64,000 bases of DNA from UBA2991 sp965221735 (GCA_965221735.1 OZ244910.1:1860001-1924000), one strand, 5' to 3'; shown: positions 42,742 through 51,703, counted from the first letter of the stretch. The notes: generated by a model from the letters alone, not told the origin. Numbers and translations: made by a program.

Positions 42742-43416
42742 CTAGCTCTCCGGGTCGTAGTCGTCCAGCAGCCCGTTCCGCGCTGCCCAGAGCACCAGGC
42801 CCTGCATCGACGTGACCCCCAGCTTGTTCTGGATGCCGTAGATGGCGTTCCGGACCGTCACCGGCCTGATGCCCCGCCGGTCCGCTATCCGGGTGTACGA
42901 CATGCCCCCCGCAAAGGAGACGAGTATCTCGCGCTCCCTCGCGGTCAGCCCGGCGGCGGCGGCGGCGTCCCCGGCCTCTGCGCCCTCGCGGATCGCCGCG
43001 ACCACGCCCCGCACAACCTCAGCGGGTACGCGAAGCTCGCCCCGGAACACGCTTCGCACCGTCGACAGGAGCCGCTCCCTGTCCGTTTCTTTCGGAAGGT
43101 ACCCGGTTGCGCCAGCGGCCATGGCCTCCAGCACGGCCGTTTCCTCGTTCGCGACGGTGAGCATGACGACGCGAGTCTCAGGGGCGAACTCCATGATCTC
43201 GCGGCAGGCTTCCACTCCGTCTTTCCCCGGCATTATGACGTCCATCACCACCACGTCCGGGGACACCTCGGCAGCGACCCTGACCGCCTCCTCGCCATCC
43301 GCCGCCTGTCCCACCACCTCGAACTCGCCGGACTGCCCCAGGACGTACGTCAACCCCTCCCTGACGATCGAATGGTCGTCTACCACCATCACCTTGATGC
43401 GCCCGTCCGATGTCAT
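42742..43416 (-). CDS. NarL/FixJ-type response regulator
   Basis: 224 aa from ATG 43416, preceded by GAGGAAG. The receiver domain shows the acidic pair (VMVVDDHS), the phosphorylated Asp in VVVMDVIMP, and the Lys in YLPKETD. The output domain is a LuxR-type helix-turn-helix (LTAREREILVSFAGG, then GIRPVTVRNAIYGIQNKLGV). It precedes its kinase in the same orientation. The shared regulatory element at 43526-43603 lies upstream of it. Likely targets are the surface-protein genes downstream. Confidence 0.92.
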   Translation of the reverse strand: MTSDGRIKVMVVDDHSIVREGLTYVLGQSGEFEVVGQAADGEEAVRVAAEVSPDVVVMDVIMPGKDGVEACREIMEFAPETRVVMLTVANEETAVLEAMAAGATGYLPKETDRERLLSTVRSVFRGELRVPAEVVRGVVAAIREGAEAGDAAAAAGLTAREREILVSFAGGMSYTRIADRRGIRPVTVRNAIYGIQNKLGVTSMQGLVLWAARNGLLDDYDPES

Positions 43417-43525
43417 CCCGGCTTCCTCGCACAAACTCCGACAGGATCACGCCACCCCAACGGTGCGTTGACAGCCCCAGAACATCGAGCAAGAGCACCC
43501 CGCGGGTTCGCTCACAGGTGCAGCG

Positions 43526-43603
43526 GGCGAGTCGCGGGGATTATGCCATCGTGCCCATTACCGATACGTGACTTGAAGCCCGTTTACCGCGATGTTCTGT
43601 AAC
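43526..43603 (-). promoter_or_regulatory. Shared regulatory element, copy B
   Basis: 78 bp closely matching 3911-3987. It lies between the Xre-type regulator and the response regulator gene, oriented like copy A with respect to the downstream gene. Confidence 0.6.
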
Positions 43604-43629
43604 GTTTCGCCCACTGCCGCCTGATTGCG

Positions 43630-43836
43630 CTATCCGGCCCCGCAGCTGCTGTCGTTCCCGACCAGCAGCAGGTGGGTGAGTTCGAGGGAGGCGGCTACCT
43701 CCAGCAAGGCGAGGAAGTGGAGAGCGTTTGGGCGAGTTCCCTGGCGCCAACGCCTGACCGTAAGGGGATTCGTGCCCAGGCGGGAGGCGAACTCGCCCCA
43801 GGTCAGGCCCGACTCCTCCTTCAGCCGCTCCAACAT
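43630..43836 (-). CDS. Small Xre-type helix-turn-helix regulator
   Basis: 68 aa from ATG 43836. The helix-turn-helix is clear (TWGEFASRLGTNPLTVRRWRQG), and the protein is hardly longer than that domain. There is no strong ribosome site. The frame remains open upstream to 43971, but that part is not protein-like. It lies immediately upstream of the shared element and may act on it. Confidence 0.65.
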   Translation of the reverse strand: MLERLKEESGLTWGEFASRLGTNPLTVRRWRQGTRPNALHFLALLEVAASLELTHLLLVGNDSSCGAG

Positions 43837-43942
43837 GGCCGTAGATTTGAAGCGTGAGGTCGTCAGTGGGAACTTTGTCGTCCTAGCTGGTGTCCTCATC
43901 GCCCTCACGGGGCTCTGGCTCGTCGGCGTACCACCTCTATGA
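43835..43942 (+). CDS. Possible 35-residue membrane peptide
   Basis: ATG 43835 starts a 35-aa peptide with one hydrophobic segment (NFVVLAGVLIALTGLWLVG). Its start codon overlaps that of the divergent Xre gene, and no ribosome site is visible. It may be a chance frame. Confidence 0.25.
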   Translation: MAVDLKREVVSGNFVVLAGVLIALTGLWLVGVPPL

Positions 43943-43967
43943 CTAGGGGCATGGTGTTGTGACATGG

Positions 43968-44065
43968 CCAAGCCAACGCGACCCGAAGGCGCGAGCAGCG
44001 GGACGTTTCTACAGGGCCAACACCAACCTCATGACGAAGGTTCTCGATTTTGTCCAGTCTGGTGG
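43968..44065. repeat. tRNA-Ala-linked repeat, tRNA-proximal copy
   Basis: 98 bp next to and overlapping the 3' end of tRNA-Ala by 6 bp. It matches 32299-32396 along its whole length and 33835-33864 over its last 30 bp. Position at a tRNA 3' end is typical for integration sites. The island extends to the left. Confidence 0.75.
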
Positions 44066-44135
44066 AGCTGGGGGGATTCGAACCCCCTACCTTTTGACTG
44101 CCAGTCAAACGCTCTCCCAATTGAGCTACAGCCCC
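44060..44135 (-). tRNA. tRNA-Ala (anticodon GGC)
   Basis: Read on the minus strand, the 76 nt fold as a full cloverleaf. Acceptor GGGGCTG pairs with CAGCTCC, including the G3-U70 pair that defines alanine tRNA. The anticodon loop is CTGGCAG with anticodon GGC. The T arm carries GTTCGAAT, and ACCA is encoded at the 3' end. Confidence 0.97.
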
Positions 44136-44318
44136 ACGGGAGCGCGATCGTAGCAGGCGACCGGCTCTCGGTCCCGTGGCGGCCGGGCGCCGGGATCGGG
44201 GCGCCAACGGCACATAAGGCATGGCAAGGCGTCGGGGACCCGCGTACACTGAGACGCCGGTGGGGTGTCGACCGGTTCTCTTGCGTCGATTGCCTTCGTT
44301 TCTCACGAGGAGAGCTTG

Positions 44319-44738
44319 ATGCGAGCAGAGACCAACGATGTCGCCTTCCGACTCCTTCTGGCCCTTGGCGAGAACTGGGACGCTCTCCAGCGAGCCTCGA
44401 TAGACCCCTCCGCCAAAGGCCTCTACCTGACCAAGGAATACCTGGGTGGTTACACCCGCTTCAGCGCCGGTCCCTCGACAAGCCCCCGCCTGATCGTCGA
44501 GTGGAACGAGTCGACCCGCCACCTGCGCGTGCTGCGTTGCCACGAGTGGCCGGGATTCGAAGCCACGATCTCGAGCACGGTGGCGTACGTTCGCGACGAG
44601 GCTCGCGACCACGGCATTATCGACAGCGTCGACAACGTCTTCGTGCGGGCCTGCCAGGAGCCCTCCGCGCCGGCACGGCGCACGGTGCTCCCGGGCGCGA
44701 TGGACAGCGACAGCGAGCCGGTCCGGCGGCGCGCCTAG
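44319..44738 (+). CDS. Hypothetical protein
   Basis: 139 aa from ATG 44319 with GAGGAG upstream. A soluble alpha-beta protein (VAFRLLLALGENWDALQR, HLRVLRCHEWPGFEATIS) with a disordered C-terminal tail. No family is recognised, and it does not resemble HigB. It lies 27 bp upstream of the HigA-like gene on the same strand, so the two may be co-transcribed. Confidence 0.65.
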   Translation: MRAETNDVAFRLLLALGENWDALQRASIDPSAKGLYLTKEYLGGYTRFSAGPSTSPRLIVEWNESTRHLRVLRCHEWPGFEATISSTVAYVRDEARDHGIIDSVDNVFVRACQEPSAPARRTVLPGAMDSDSEPVRRRA

Positions 44739-44765
44739 AACATCACGCATCCCCGGTCTTTCCTA

Positions 44766-45062
44766 ATGCCGATGGAGAATCCCCCGCATCCGGGCGAGAT
44801 TGTGAAGTACGACTGCCTCGAGCCGCTCGGCTTGACGGTTACGAGGGCAGCCCAGGGCCTGGGCGTCACCCGTCAGGCGCTGTCGGACCTGGTCAACGGA
44901 CGGGCCGGCGTATCCGTTGAGATGGCGTTTCGCCTCTCGAAAGCGTTCGGCTCGACGCCGGAGACGTGGCTGGGCCTCCAGACCGCCTACGACCTCTGGG
45001 CAGCACAAGATCGAGCACGGCAACTGAAGGTCGAGCAGTTCCGGCTCCCCAATCCGGCGTAG
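44766..45062 (+). CDS. higA: HigA-like antitoxin/regulator without a recognisable HigB
   Basis: 98 aa from ATG 44766. The sequence follows the HigA/VapI pattern closely: HPGEIVKYDCLEPLGLTV, then a helix-turn-helix with GVTRQALSDLVNGRAGVS and SKAFGSTPETWLGLQ. HigA normally represses its own operon and neutralises the RNase HigB. No HigB-like gene is adjacent; the upstream neighbour is unrelated in sequence. It may be a solitary regulator. It converges on accDA with 3 bp between stops. Confidence 0.88.
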   Translation: MPMENPPHPGEIVKYDCLEPLGLTVTRAAQGLGVTRQALSDLVNGRAGVSVEMAFRLSKAFGSTPETWLGLQTAYDLWAAQDRARQLKVEQFRLPNPA

Positions 45063-45065
45063 CAG

Positions 45066-46868
45066 CTAGCGCATGATCTCCGGGTCGGCGGGGGTCTCGG
45101 CGAGGCGCGGGGCGCTGCGGGGGTGGCGGCCGATGCGGCGACGCCAGTGGGCGAACCGGTCGGTGAGGTCGGCGACGCGGCGTTCGATGCGTCCGCGCAC
45201 CCAAGCGTGTGTCTGGCCGGTGTTCCGGTAGCGGTCGCGACGGTTGTTCAGGCGGCGCCTCTGGCGCTCGCGCTGGATGGCCGTAAGGGAACGCACGACG
45301 GAGCGCCGGAGCAGCAGCGAAGCCTCGTCGTGGTTCGTGTGGGCGCCATCGCCCGGTTCGGGCACGACGCTATCGACGATGCCGAGGCGGAGGCAGTCGT
45401 GCGAGGTGAGGCGCAGCCGCTCGGCGACCTCGTCGACGCGCGACGAGGCGTCCCCGTAGAGGCGCCGGGCGGCGCTCTCGGGTGAGACCACCTCGTACAC
45501 GGCGTTCTCCAGCATGAGCACGCGGTCGGCCACGCCCATGGCGACGGCAGCCTCAGACGCGCCTTCGCCGGTAATCACGGCCAGGGAGGGCGACGGCACG
45601 CGCAGCATCTCGCGCATGCAGCGGGCGATGGCGTCGCCGAGCCCGGCTTCCTCGGCGGCGAGGTCGGGTCGAGCGCCGGCGGAATCGAGGAAGGTGATGA
45701 GGGGGAGGCTGAACTTGCGGGCGAGCCGCATGGCCCGCCGCGCCTTGTGGAATCCCGAGGGCCCGATGGTTCCCGGCCCGGCGAGTCCCTGGAGGCGGTT
45801 CTGGCTGATGAGCATGACGGCTTCCCCGCCGAGGAGCCCGATGCCGGCGCTGACAGCGGGGTCGTCCTCGCCGCTGCGGTCGCCGTGGATCTCGACGAAG
45901 GTGGTGGTGATGCGGCGGACGAAGTCGGGGGCGGTGGGACGGTTCTCGTGGCGCGAAAGCTGGACCTGCCGCCAGGCCTCGAGGCGTGCGTACTCGCGCG
46001 GCTCCCGCTCGGGGCGGCCGACCGGACGGAGCTCGTAGTTGCTCATCAGCAGGTCGATGAGGAGGCCCAGGGAAGGGCGCAGGTCCTCGCGCTTCACGAT
46101 GGCGTCGATGAGGCCGCGGCGCAGGTGCGACTCGGAGGTGTGCGCGTCCTCGGGCAGCTCCTCACCCGTGCGCTCTCGCATCTCGCGCAGGGCGGAGTAG
46201 CCGACGAGCGCGTTGGGCTCGGCGATGATGAAGTCGGCGAGGTTGGCGAGCCCGGCGAAGGCGGAGCCGGTCGAGGGGTCGGCGAGCAGGGTGACGTGGG
46301 GAAGGCCCTTTTCGGCGAGCTTCTGGTGGGCGGTGGCGAGGCGGGGCAGCTGCATGAGCGCGAGCAGTCCCTCGCGCATGCGGACGCCCGAGGTCGAGAG
46401 CACGGTGACGACAGCGAGGCCGCGGCTGGCGGCGCGCTCGAAGGCGCGGGCGAGGCGCTCGCCGCTGGCGACGCCGATCGACCCGCCGAGGAAGCTGAAG
46501 TCGAGGGCGGCGACGACGACCTCGCGGCCGTAGAGGGTGCCGGTACCGGTGAGGGCGGCTTCGGCGAGGCCGGTGCGCCGCTGGGCGGCGAGGACGCGGT
46601 GGCGGTAGGACTGGCGCTCGCGGAACTGGATCGGGTCGAGGGCGGTCACGCTACGGTCGGTCTCGCGGAAGCTCGCGGGGTCGAGGATGCCCTCAACGCG
46701 GTCGCGCGCATTGAGGTGGTAATGGTGGCCGCAGGCATCGCAAACGCGATACCGGTCGTAGCTGCGGGAGTCTCTCAGGTCGGCGTCGCAGGCGAAGCAG
46801 CGCTCAAGCCGTTCCTCCCCGGAACGGTCCCCGGCCCCATCGCGACGAAGCAGCCCGCGAAGCGTCAT
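45066..46868 (-). CDS. accDA: Fused acetyl-CoA carboxylase carboxyltransferase (beta-alpha)
   Basis: 600 aa from ATG 46868. The N-terminal half is AccD, starting with the C4 zinc finger (CFACDADL ... CDACGHHYH) and containing GVRMREGLLALMQ. From about residue 310 the AccA part follows (NRPTAPDFVRRI ... EIHGDRSGEDDPA, GPSGFHKARRAMRLA). Together they transfer carboxyl from biotin to acetyl-CoA, giving malonyl-CoA for fatty-acid synthesis. In most bacteria these are two genes; a fusion in one polypeptide occurs in some lineages. It ends the long minus-strand gene run, 13 bp after ftsK. Confidence 0.93.
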   Translation of the reverse strand: MTLRGLLRRDGAGDRSGEERLERCFACDADLRDSRSYDRYRVCDACGHHYHLNARDRVEGILDPASFRETDRSVTALDPIQFRERQSYRHRVLAAQRRTGLAEAALTGTGTLYGREVVVAALDFSFLGGSIGVASGERLARAFERAASRGLAVVTVLSTSGVRMREGLLALMQLPRLATAHQKLAEKGLPHVTLLADPSTGSAFAGLANLADFIIAEPNALVGYSALREMRERTGEELPEDAHTSESHLRRGLIDAIVKREDLRPSLGLLIDLLMSNYELRPVGRPEREPREYARLEAWRQVQLSRHENRPTAPDFVRRITTTFVEIHGDRSGEDDPAVSAGIGLLGGEAVMLISQNRLQGLAGPGTIGPSGFHKARRAMRLARKFSLPLITFLDSAGARPDLAAEEAGLGDAIARCMREMLRVPSPSLAVITGEGASEAAVAMGVADRVLMLENAVYEVVSPESAARRLYGDASSRVDEVAERLRLTSHDCLRLGIVDSVVPEPGDGAHTNHDEASLLLRRSVVRSLTAIQRERQRRRLNNRRDRYRNTGQTHAWVRGRIERRVADLTDRFAHWRRRIGRHPRSAPRLAETPADPEIMR

Positions 46869-46881
46869 GCCTGTGAGTGTA

Positions 46882-49353
46882 TCAAGCGTCCTCTTCGGGG
46901 GCTGTGCCGGCGAGGACCTCGCGGGACTCTCCCTCGATCCTCGGACCGAGGACGCCCTCGCGCTCAAGGGCGGTGATGAGGCGCTCGGCCTTCAGGAAAC
47001 CAACGTTCAGGCGGCGCTGCAGGAGCGACGGCGAGAGGCGCGTGTGGCGGCTAGCGAGGTCGCGGGCGTCGTCGAGGAGGGGGTCTTCCTCCTCGAGCTC
47101 GATGTCGTCGCTGCCGTTCTGGGCGATGAGGGCCTCCTCGAGGAGGTCGTCGGCGGTGTCGGGGCGGAGGGCGTGGAAGCGCTCGTCGGCCCAGAACTCG
47201 ACGAGCCGCTCGACCTCGGCGTCGGAGACGTACACGCCCTGGATACGCTTCGGCTTCCCGGCGTCGGTGGGCAGGTAGAGCATGTCGCCCTGGCCCAGCA
47301 GCTTCTCGGCGCCGCCCATATCGAGGATGGTGCGGGAATCGGTGATGGAGGTGACGGCGAAGGCCACGCGGGTGGGGAAGTTCGCCTTGATGAGGCCGGT
47401 TACGACGTCGACCGAGGGGCGCTGGGTGGCGACGACGAGGTGGATGCCGGTGGCGCGCGCCAGCTGGGCGAGGCGGCAGAGCAGCTTCTCGACCTCGAAG
47501 GGGGCGACCATCATGAGGTCGGCGAGCTCGTCGATGACGAGAACCCAGTAGGGGAGCTTCTTCAGCACGCGGGCGTGGCGGTTGTAGGCCTCGATGTTGC
47601 GCACGCCCACCTCGGAGAACTTGCGGTAGCGCGCCTCCATCTCGGAGACGACGGCCTGGAGCGTGCCTACGACCTTGTCGAGGTCGACGATGACTTCGCT
47701 GAAGGCGAGGTGGGGGAGGCGCCCGTAGGTCGTCATCTCGACCCGCTTGGGGTCGATCATGATGAAGCGCACTTCGTCGGGGGTGGCATTGGTGATGAGG
47801 TTGGTGACGATGGCGTTAAGGCAGACGCTCTTGCCGCTGCCGGTGGCGCCGGCGATGAGGAGGTGGGGCATCTTCGCGAGGTTGGCGACGATGGGCTCGC
47901 CGGAGACCCCCTTGCCGAGGGAGATCGCGAGCTTCGCCTTCGCGCTCATGTCCTGGTACTGCGAGCTCTCCATGACGGTGCGCAGGGTGACGACGGTGGC
48001 GGTCTCGTTGGGCACCTCGATGCCGACGATGGCGCGGCCGGGAACCGGCGCCTCGATGCGGAGGCTGGGGGCGGCGAGGGCGAGGGCGAGGTCGCTCTGG
48101 AGGGCCGTGATCTTGTTGACGCGCACACGCGTGCGGCCGGTCTCGACGCGTTCTTTGGCGGGGCGGCCATCGGCGCCGAGGACGGGCTTGCCCTCGGCGT
48201 CCTTGACGGCGACGTCCTTGTAGCGAACCTCCCAGCCGGGCTCGACGCCGAACTGCGTGACGGCCGGGCCCTCGTTGATCTCAACGACGGAGGCATCAAC
48301 GCCGAAGCTCGCGAGGGTATCGACGATGAGCTGGGCGCGAGCGGCGTTGTCGTGCTTGTGGTTGCGGCTGGGCTTGGGTTCCTGGAGGAGCTCGATGGGC
48401 GGGAGCTGCCAGCCGCTCTTCTCCTCGAAGGCGAGCTGGTGGGGCTCTTCCTCCTGGTCGGGCTCGGGCATGCCGTCCGACTCGTCTTCGTGGGAGTCGA
48501 CGGGGTCGGCCTCGGCAGTGGCTTCGGTTTCGTCCTCGAACCGGGCGGGGGGCGCCGCCGGCGGCCTGGCGTCGGCCACCTCGTCGGCGTGGGGGGCGCC
48601 GGGCTCGACCCGGGGGCGGAAGATGATGGGCGAAGGCTCGTATTCGACGGCGGGGTCGGATTCGGCGGATTGGGATGCAGCGCCACCGATCACGGCGGCC
48701 CCGGCGCGCTCCCGGCGGCGGAAGAGGCGAGCGATCGCGACGAGGCCGCGCCAGACCGAAGCCAAGCCCCGGCCGAAGGACGCGAGCACCTGGTGCGGCC
48801 ATCGCCTTTCCCAAGCGTAAGCAATACCACGACCGGCGTAGCGAAGGGCCGTGAGGGAGGCGTGCGGGGCGAGGAGGGCGAGAGCGACGACGGCCGAGGC
48901 GATCCAGACGAGCACGTTGATCCAGCCGGTGACGATCGTGTGGCCGATCTCCCCGCCGAGGGTGACGTCGCGGAGCTGGACGCCGGCGACCGTCCAATCG
49001 GCGGAGTTCAGGCCGAGGGCGCCCCAGGCGAACAGGGCGAGGAAGGGATAGCCGGCGACCCGGCGCAGGAAGAGCAGGCGCTCGCCTTCGCCACGCCACC
49101 AGAAGGTGACTGCCCAGGCGACCAGCACGAGGGCCACGATGACGAGGCCGAGCCCGAACGTCTCGAGCAGCCAGGTGCGGACATCGGTGGCGATGCCGAC
49201 GACGTCGAAGAACCAGGGGAGGGCGGCGATGGCCGCCGCGAGCACGACGACAAGCACAATCTGCGCACGGAACATGCGCGACCGCGGAAGGGCAAAGCGG
49301 GAGGGTGCATCTTCGGGCCCGGACGTGGATCGGGCCCGGGAGTTACCAGCCAT
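46882..49353 (-). CDS. ftsK: DNA translocase FtsK
   Basis: 823 aa. Four hydrophobic segments fill the first ~170 residues, then a Pro/Glu-rich linker, then the motor. Walker A is in LIAGATGSGKSVCLNAI, followed by the FtsK block VRFIMIDPKRVEM and VIDELADLMM. The C-terminal gamma domain (SPSLLQRRLNVGFLKAERLI) reads polar chromosome sequences. The protein pumps DNA through the division septum and helps resolve dimers. ATG 49353 has no strong ribosome site; ATG 49275 is an alternative just before the first membrane segment. It lies in the core gene run between RNase J and accDA. Confidence 0.94.
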   Translation of the reverse strand: MAGNSRARSTSGPEDAPSRFALPRSRMFRAQIVLVVVLAAAIAALPWFFDVVGIATDVRTWLLETFGLGLVIVALVLVAWAVTFWWRGEGERLLFLRRVAGYPFLALFAWGALGLNSADWTVAGVQLRDVTLGGEIGHTIVTGWINVLVWIASAVVALALLAPHASLTALRYAGRGIAYAWERRWPHQVLASFGRGLASVWRGLVAIARLFRRRERAGAAVIGGAASQSAESDPAVEYEPSPIIFRPRVEPGAPHADEVADARPPAAPPARFEDETEATAEADPVDSHEDESDGMPEPDQEEEPHQLAFEEKSGWQLPPIELLQEPKPSRNHKHDNAARAQLIVDTLASFGVDASVVEINEGPAVTQFGVEPGWEVRYKDVAVKDAEGKPVLGADGRPAKERVETGRTRVRVNKITALQSDLALALAAPSLRIEAPVPGRAIVGIEVPNETATVVTLRTVMESSQYQDMSAKAKLAISLGKGVSGEPIVANLAKMPHLLIAGATGSGKSVCLNAIVTNLITNATPDEVRFIMIDPKRVEMTTYGRLPHLAFSEVIVDLDKVVGTLQAVVSEMEARYRKFSEVGVRNIEAYNRHARVLKKLPYWVLVIDELADLMMVAPFEVEKLLCRLAQLARATGIHLVVATQRPSVDVVTGLIKANFPTRVAFAVTSITDSRTILDMGGAEKLLGQGDMLYLPTDAGKPKRIQGVYVSDAEVERLVEFWADERFHALRPDTADDLLEEALIAQNGSDDIELEEEDPLLDDARDLASRHTRLSPSLLQRRLNVGFLKAERLITALEREGVLGPRIEGESREVLAGTAPEEDA

Positions 49354-49416
49354 TCGGACGGTACCCTAGCGTGGACGAACTCCCCACCGGCGCTGCTCAG
49401 GTCCAGGCTTTCTCGA

Positions 49417-51081
49417 CTACACCTCGACCGTGACGGGCAGCACCATCGGCCGTCGCCGTGTCTCATCGTACAAGAACTTGCTCAAAGCGTCCTTCAACCG
49501 CGCGTTGACCTCGCCGGCGGGGGCGGCGTGCTCGCGGCCTTCGAGGGCGCCCTCCGCGACGCGGGCGGCGCGATCGAGGAGGGCGGCATTCTCGTCGCTG
49601 TCGACGAAACCGCGCGACAGCACCTCGGCCGGACGCACGAGGCGGCCGGTCTGCGCATCGACGGCGACGATGACGATGAGGACGCCGTCGGTGGAGAGGT
49701 GGGCGCGATCGCGGAGGATGTACTCGTCCACGTCGCCGATGCCGAGGCCGTCGATGTAGACGTAGCTGGCCTCGACCCGGCCGGCGAGGCGCGCTTCTTT
49801 CTCGTCGATCTCGAGGACGTCGCCATCGGTGAGGACGAAGGCGTTGCCTTCGGGTACGCCCACGCTTTCGGCGAGGCGGGCGTGGGTCACGAGGTGGCGG
49901 TACTCGCCGTGCACGGGGACGAAGTACTCGGGCTGGAGGATGCTCTGGATGATCTTGAGCTCGTCCTGGCTGGCGTGGCCGCGAACGTGCACGTTCTCGA
50001 CGCGGTTGTAGAGGACGCGGGCGCCCTGCCGGAAGAGGTTGTCGACGTTGCGGGCGACGGCCTGCTCGTTTCCGGGGATGGCGTTGGCGGAGAGGACAAC
50101 GGTGTCGCCCTCGGCGATGGTGATGTGGCGGTGGGTGCCGTTGGCGATGCGGGTCAGGGCGCTGGTGGGCTCGCCCTGGCTCCCGGTCGTGATGATGGCG
50201 AGTCGCGATGAGGGGGTCTTCTTCATCTCGTCGACGCCGACGATCGTGCCCTCGGGGGCGTTGAGGTAGCCGAGCTGGCGGGCCATCGCGACGTTGTCGA
50301 TCATCGAGCGGCCGGTCACGAACACCTTTCGCCCCGTGAAGACGGCGGCATCGACGACCTGCTGGACGCGCGAGATGAGCGACGCGAAGGTCGCGACGAT
50401 GACGCGTCCCTCGGCGTTGACCATGATGTTGCGGAGGGCGTCGCCGACAAGCTGCTCGCTGGGGGTATGGCCCTCGACCTCGGCGTAGGTGGAATCGGCC
50501 AGCAGGAGCAGGCAGCCCTCGCCGCCGATCTGCCCGAGGCGGGTGAGGTCGGTGTGCTGGTCCATGACGGGCGTGTGGTCGAGCTTGAAGTCGCCGGTGT
50601 GGACGAGCGTGCCGAGGGGCGTGCGGATGATGAGGCCGCAGGCGTCGGGGATGCTGTGGGCGACGGGGAAGAACTCGACCTCGAAGGCGCCCGCCTTGAC
50701 GGTGTCGCCGGGCTGCACCTCGTGCAGGGGCTCGAGGGGAAGCTTGTGCTCCTGCAGCTTCACGCGGACAAGGCCCTGGGTGAGGCGGGTGCCGTAGATG
50801 GGCGCGCTGAAGTCCCGGCAGAAGTAGGGGAGCGCGCCCACGTGGTCCTCGTGTCCGTGGGTGAGGAAGACGGCGCGCAGCTTCTCGACGTTGGCCTGGA
50901 GGTAGGAGAAGTCGGGGATGACGAGGTCGACGCCGAGCATCTCCTCCTCGGGGAACATGAGGCCGACGTCGACGACGATGATGTCGTCGCCGTACTCGAA
51001 GAGCATCATGTTGCGCCCGATCTCGCCGAGGCCGCCGAGGGGGATGACACGCAGGGTCTTATTCGGCACCGGGCTACTCAA
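49417..51081 (-). CDS. rnj: Ribonuclease J
   Basis: 554 aa. A metallo-beta-lactamase/beta-CASP enzyme with the metal motif THGHEDHVGA, later HTGDFKLDH, and the beta-CASP and C-terminal regions in normal order. It performs 5'-3' exonuclease and endonuclease RNA decay and maturation in bacteria lacking RNase E. TTG 51081 overlaps the UDG stop; GTG 51069 is an alternative. Both are in frame. It is part of the core minus-strand run. Confidence 0.94.
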   Translation of the reverse strand: MSSPVPNKTLRVIPLGGLGEIGRNMMLFEYGDDIIVVDVGLMFPEEEMLGVDLVIPDFSYLQANVEKLRAVFLTHGHEDHVGALPYFCRDFSAPIYGTRLTQGLVRVKLQEHKLPLEPLHEVQPGDTVKAGAFEVEFFPVAHSIPDACGLIIRTPLGTLVHTGDFKLDHTPVMDQHTDLTRLGQIGGEGCLLLLADSTYAEVEGHTPSEQLVGDALRNIMVNAEGRVIVATFASLISRVQQVVDAAVFTGRKVFVTGRSMIDNVAMARQLGYLNAPEGTIVGVDEMKKTPSSRLAIITTGSQGEPTSALTRIANGTHRHITIAEGDTVVLSANAIPGNEQAVARNVDNLFRQGARVLYNRVENVHVRGHASQDELKIIQSILQPEYFVPVHGEYRHLVTHARLAESVGVPEGNAFVLTDGDVLEIDEKEARLAGRVEASYVYIDGLGIGDVDEYILRDRAHLSTDGVLIVIVAVDAQTGRLVRPAEVLSRGFVDSDENAALLDRAARVAEGALEGREHAAPAGEVNARLKDALSKFLYDETRRRPMVLPVTVEV

Positions 51082-51703
51082 ACAGCTTCATCTGCTGGGC
51101 GGGCGGCGTTTCCTCGGCCGGCTCGGCGCCCTCCACGCGGGCGGCGCGGGCGCGTTCGAGCAGCTCGGGGAGCATGCGGAAGTCGTCGATGATGACGCCG
51201 CGGAGGCGTTGCTGGTGGAGGGCGGCGGCGGGGTGGTACATGGGCACGAGGATGCGGCCGTTCGCCTCGCGGGGGCGGCCGTGGATGCGCGAGATCGCCT
51301 GGTTGGGGAAGAAGCGCGACATCGAGTAGCGCCCGAGGGTGACGATGAGGAGCGGGTCGATGAGGCGGATCTGGGCGCTGAGATAGTCGCTGCAGGCTTC
51401 GATCTCGGTGGGAAGGGGGTCGCGGTTGCCGGGCGGGCGGCACTTGAGGACGTTGCAGATGTAGACCTCGGGACGGGTGAGCCCGGCTTCACCGAGCAGC
51501 TCCTCGAGGAAGGCGCCGGCCTGACCGACGAAGGGGCGGCCCTGGCGGTCCTCGTTCACGCCGGGAGCCTCGCCGATGAACATGACCTCGGAGTCGAGGG
51601 GGCCTTCGCCGGGGACGGCGAGGGTGCGCGTCCGGGCCAGGGTGCAGCGCTGGCAGCCGCGCACCTCGTCGTAGAGCTGCTCCACTTCCTGCGCGACGGT
51701 CAT
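51074..51703 (-). CDS. udg: Family 4 uracil-DNA glycosylase (iron-sulfur)
   Basis: 209 aa from ATG 51703, overlapping the TatC stop (ATGA). The family motifs GEAPGVNEDRQGRPFVGQAG and NVLKCRPPGNRDP are present, as is the HPAAAL segment. Cysteines at CQRCTLA and in KCRPP ... EIEAC can bind the 4Fe-4S cluster of this family. It removes uracil from DNA to start base-excision repair. Confidence 0.94.
   Translation of the reverse strand: MTVAQEVEQLYDEVRGCQRCTLARTRTLAVPGEGPLDSEVMFIGEAPGVNEDRQGRPFVGQAGAFLEELLGEAGLTRPEVYICNVLKCRPPGNRDPLPTEIEACSDYLSAQIRLIDPLLIVTLGRYSMSRFFPNQAISRIHGRPREANGRILVPMYHPAAALHQQRLRGVIIDDFRMLPELLERARAARVEGAEPAEETPPAQQMKLFE

Noticed and set aside
43905..44750. Minus-strand frame of 281 codons across the tRNA
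   Set aside because: It reads through tRNA-Ala and the repeat, so it cannot be a normal gene.
46867..50211. Plus-strand open frame of 1114 codons
   Set aside because: It is antisense to ftsK and rnj; the composition is Gly/Asp/Glu-rich with no domain.
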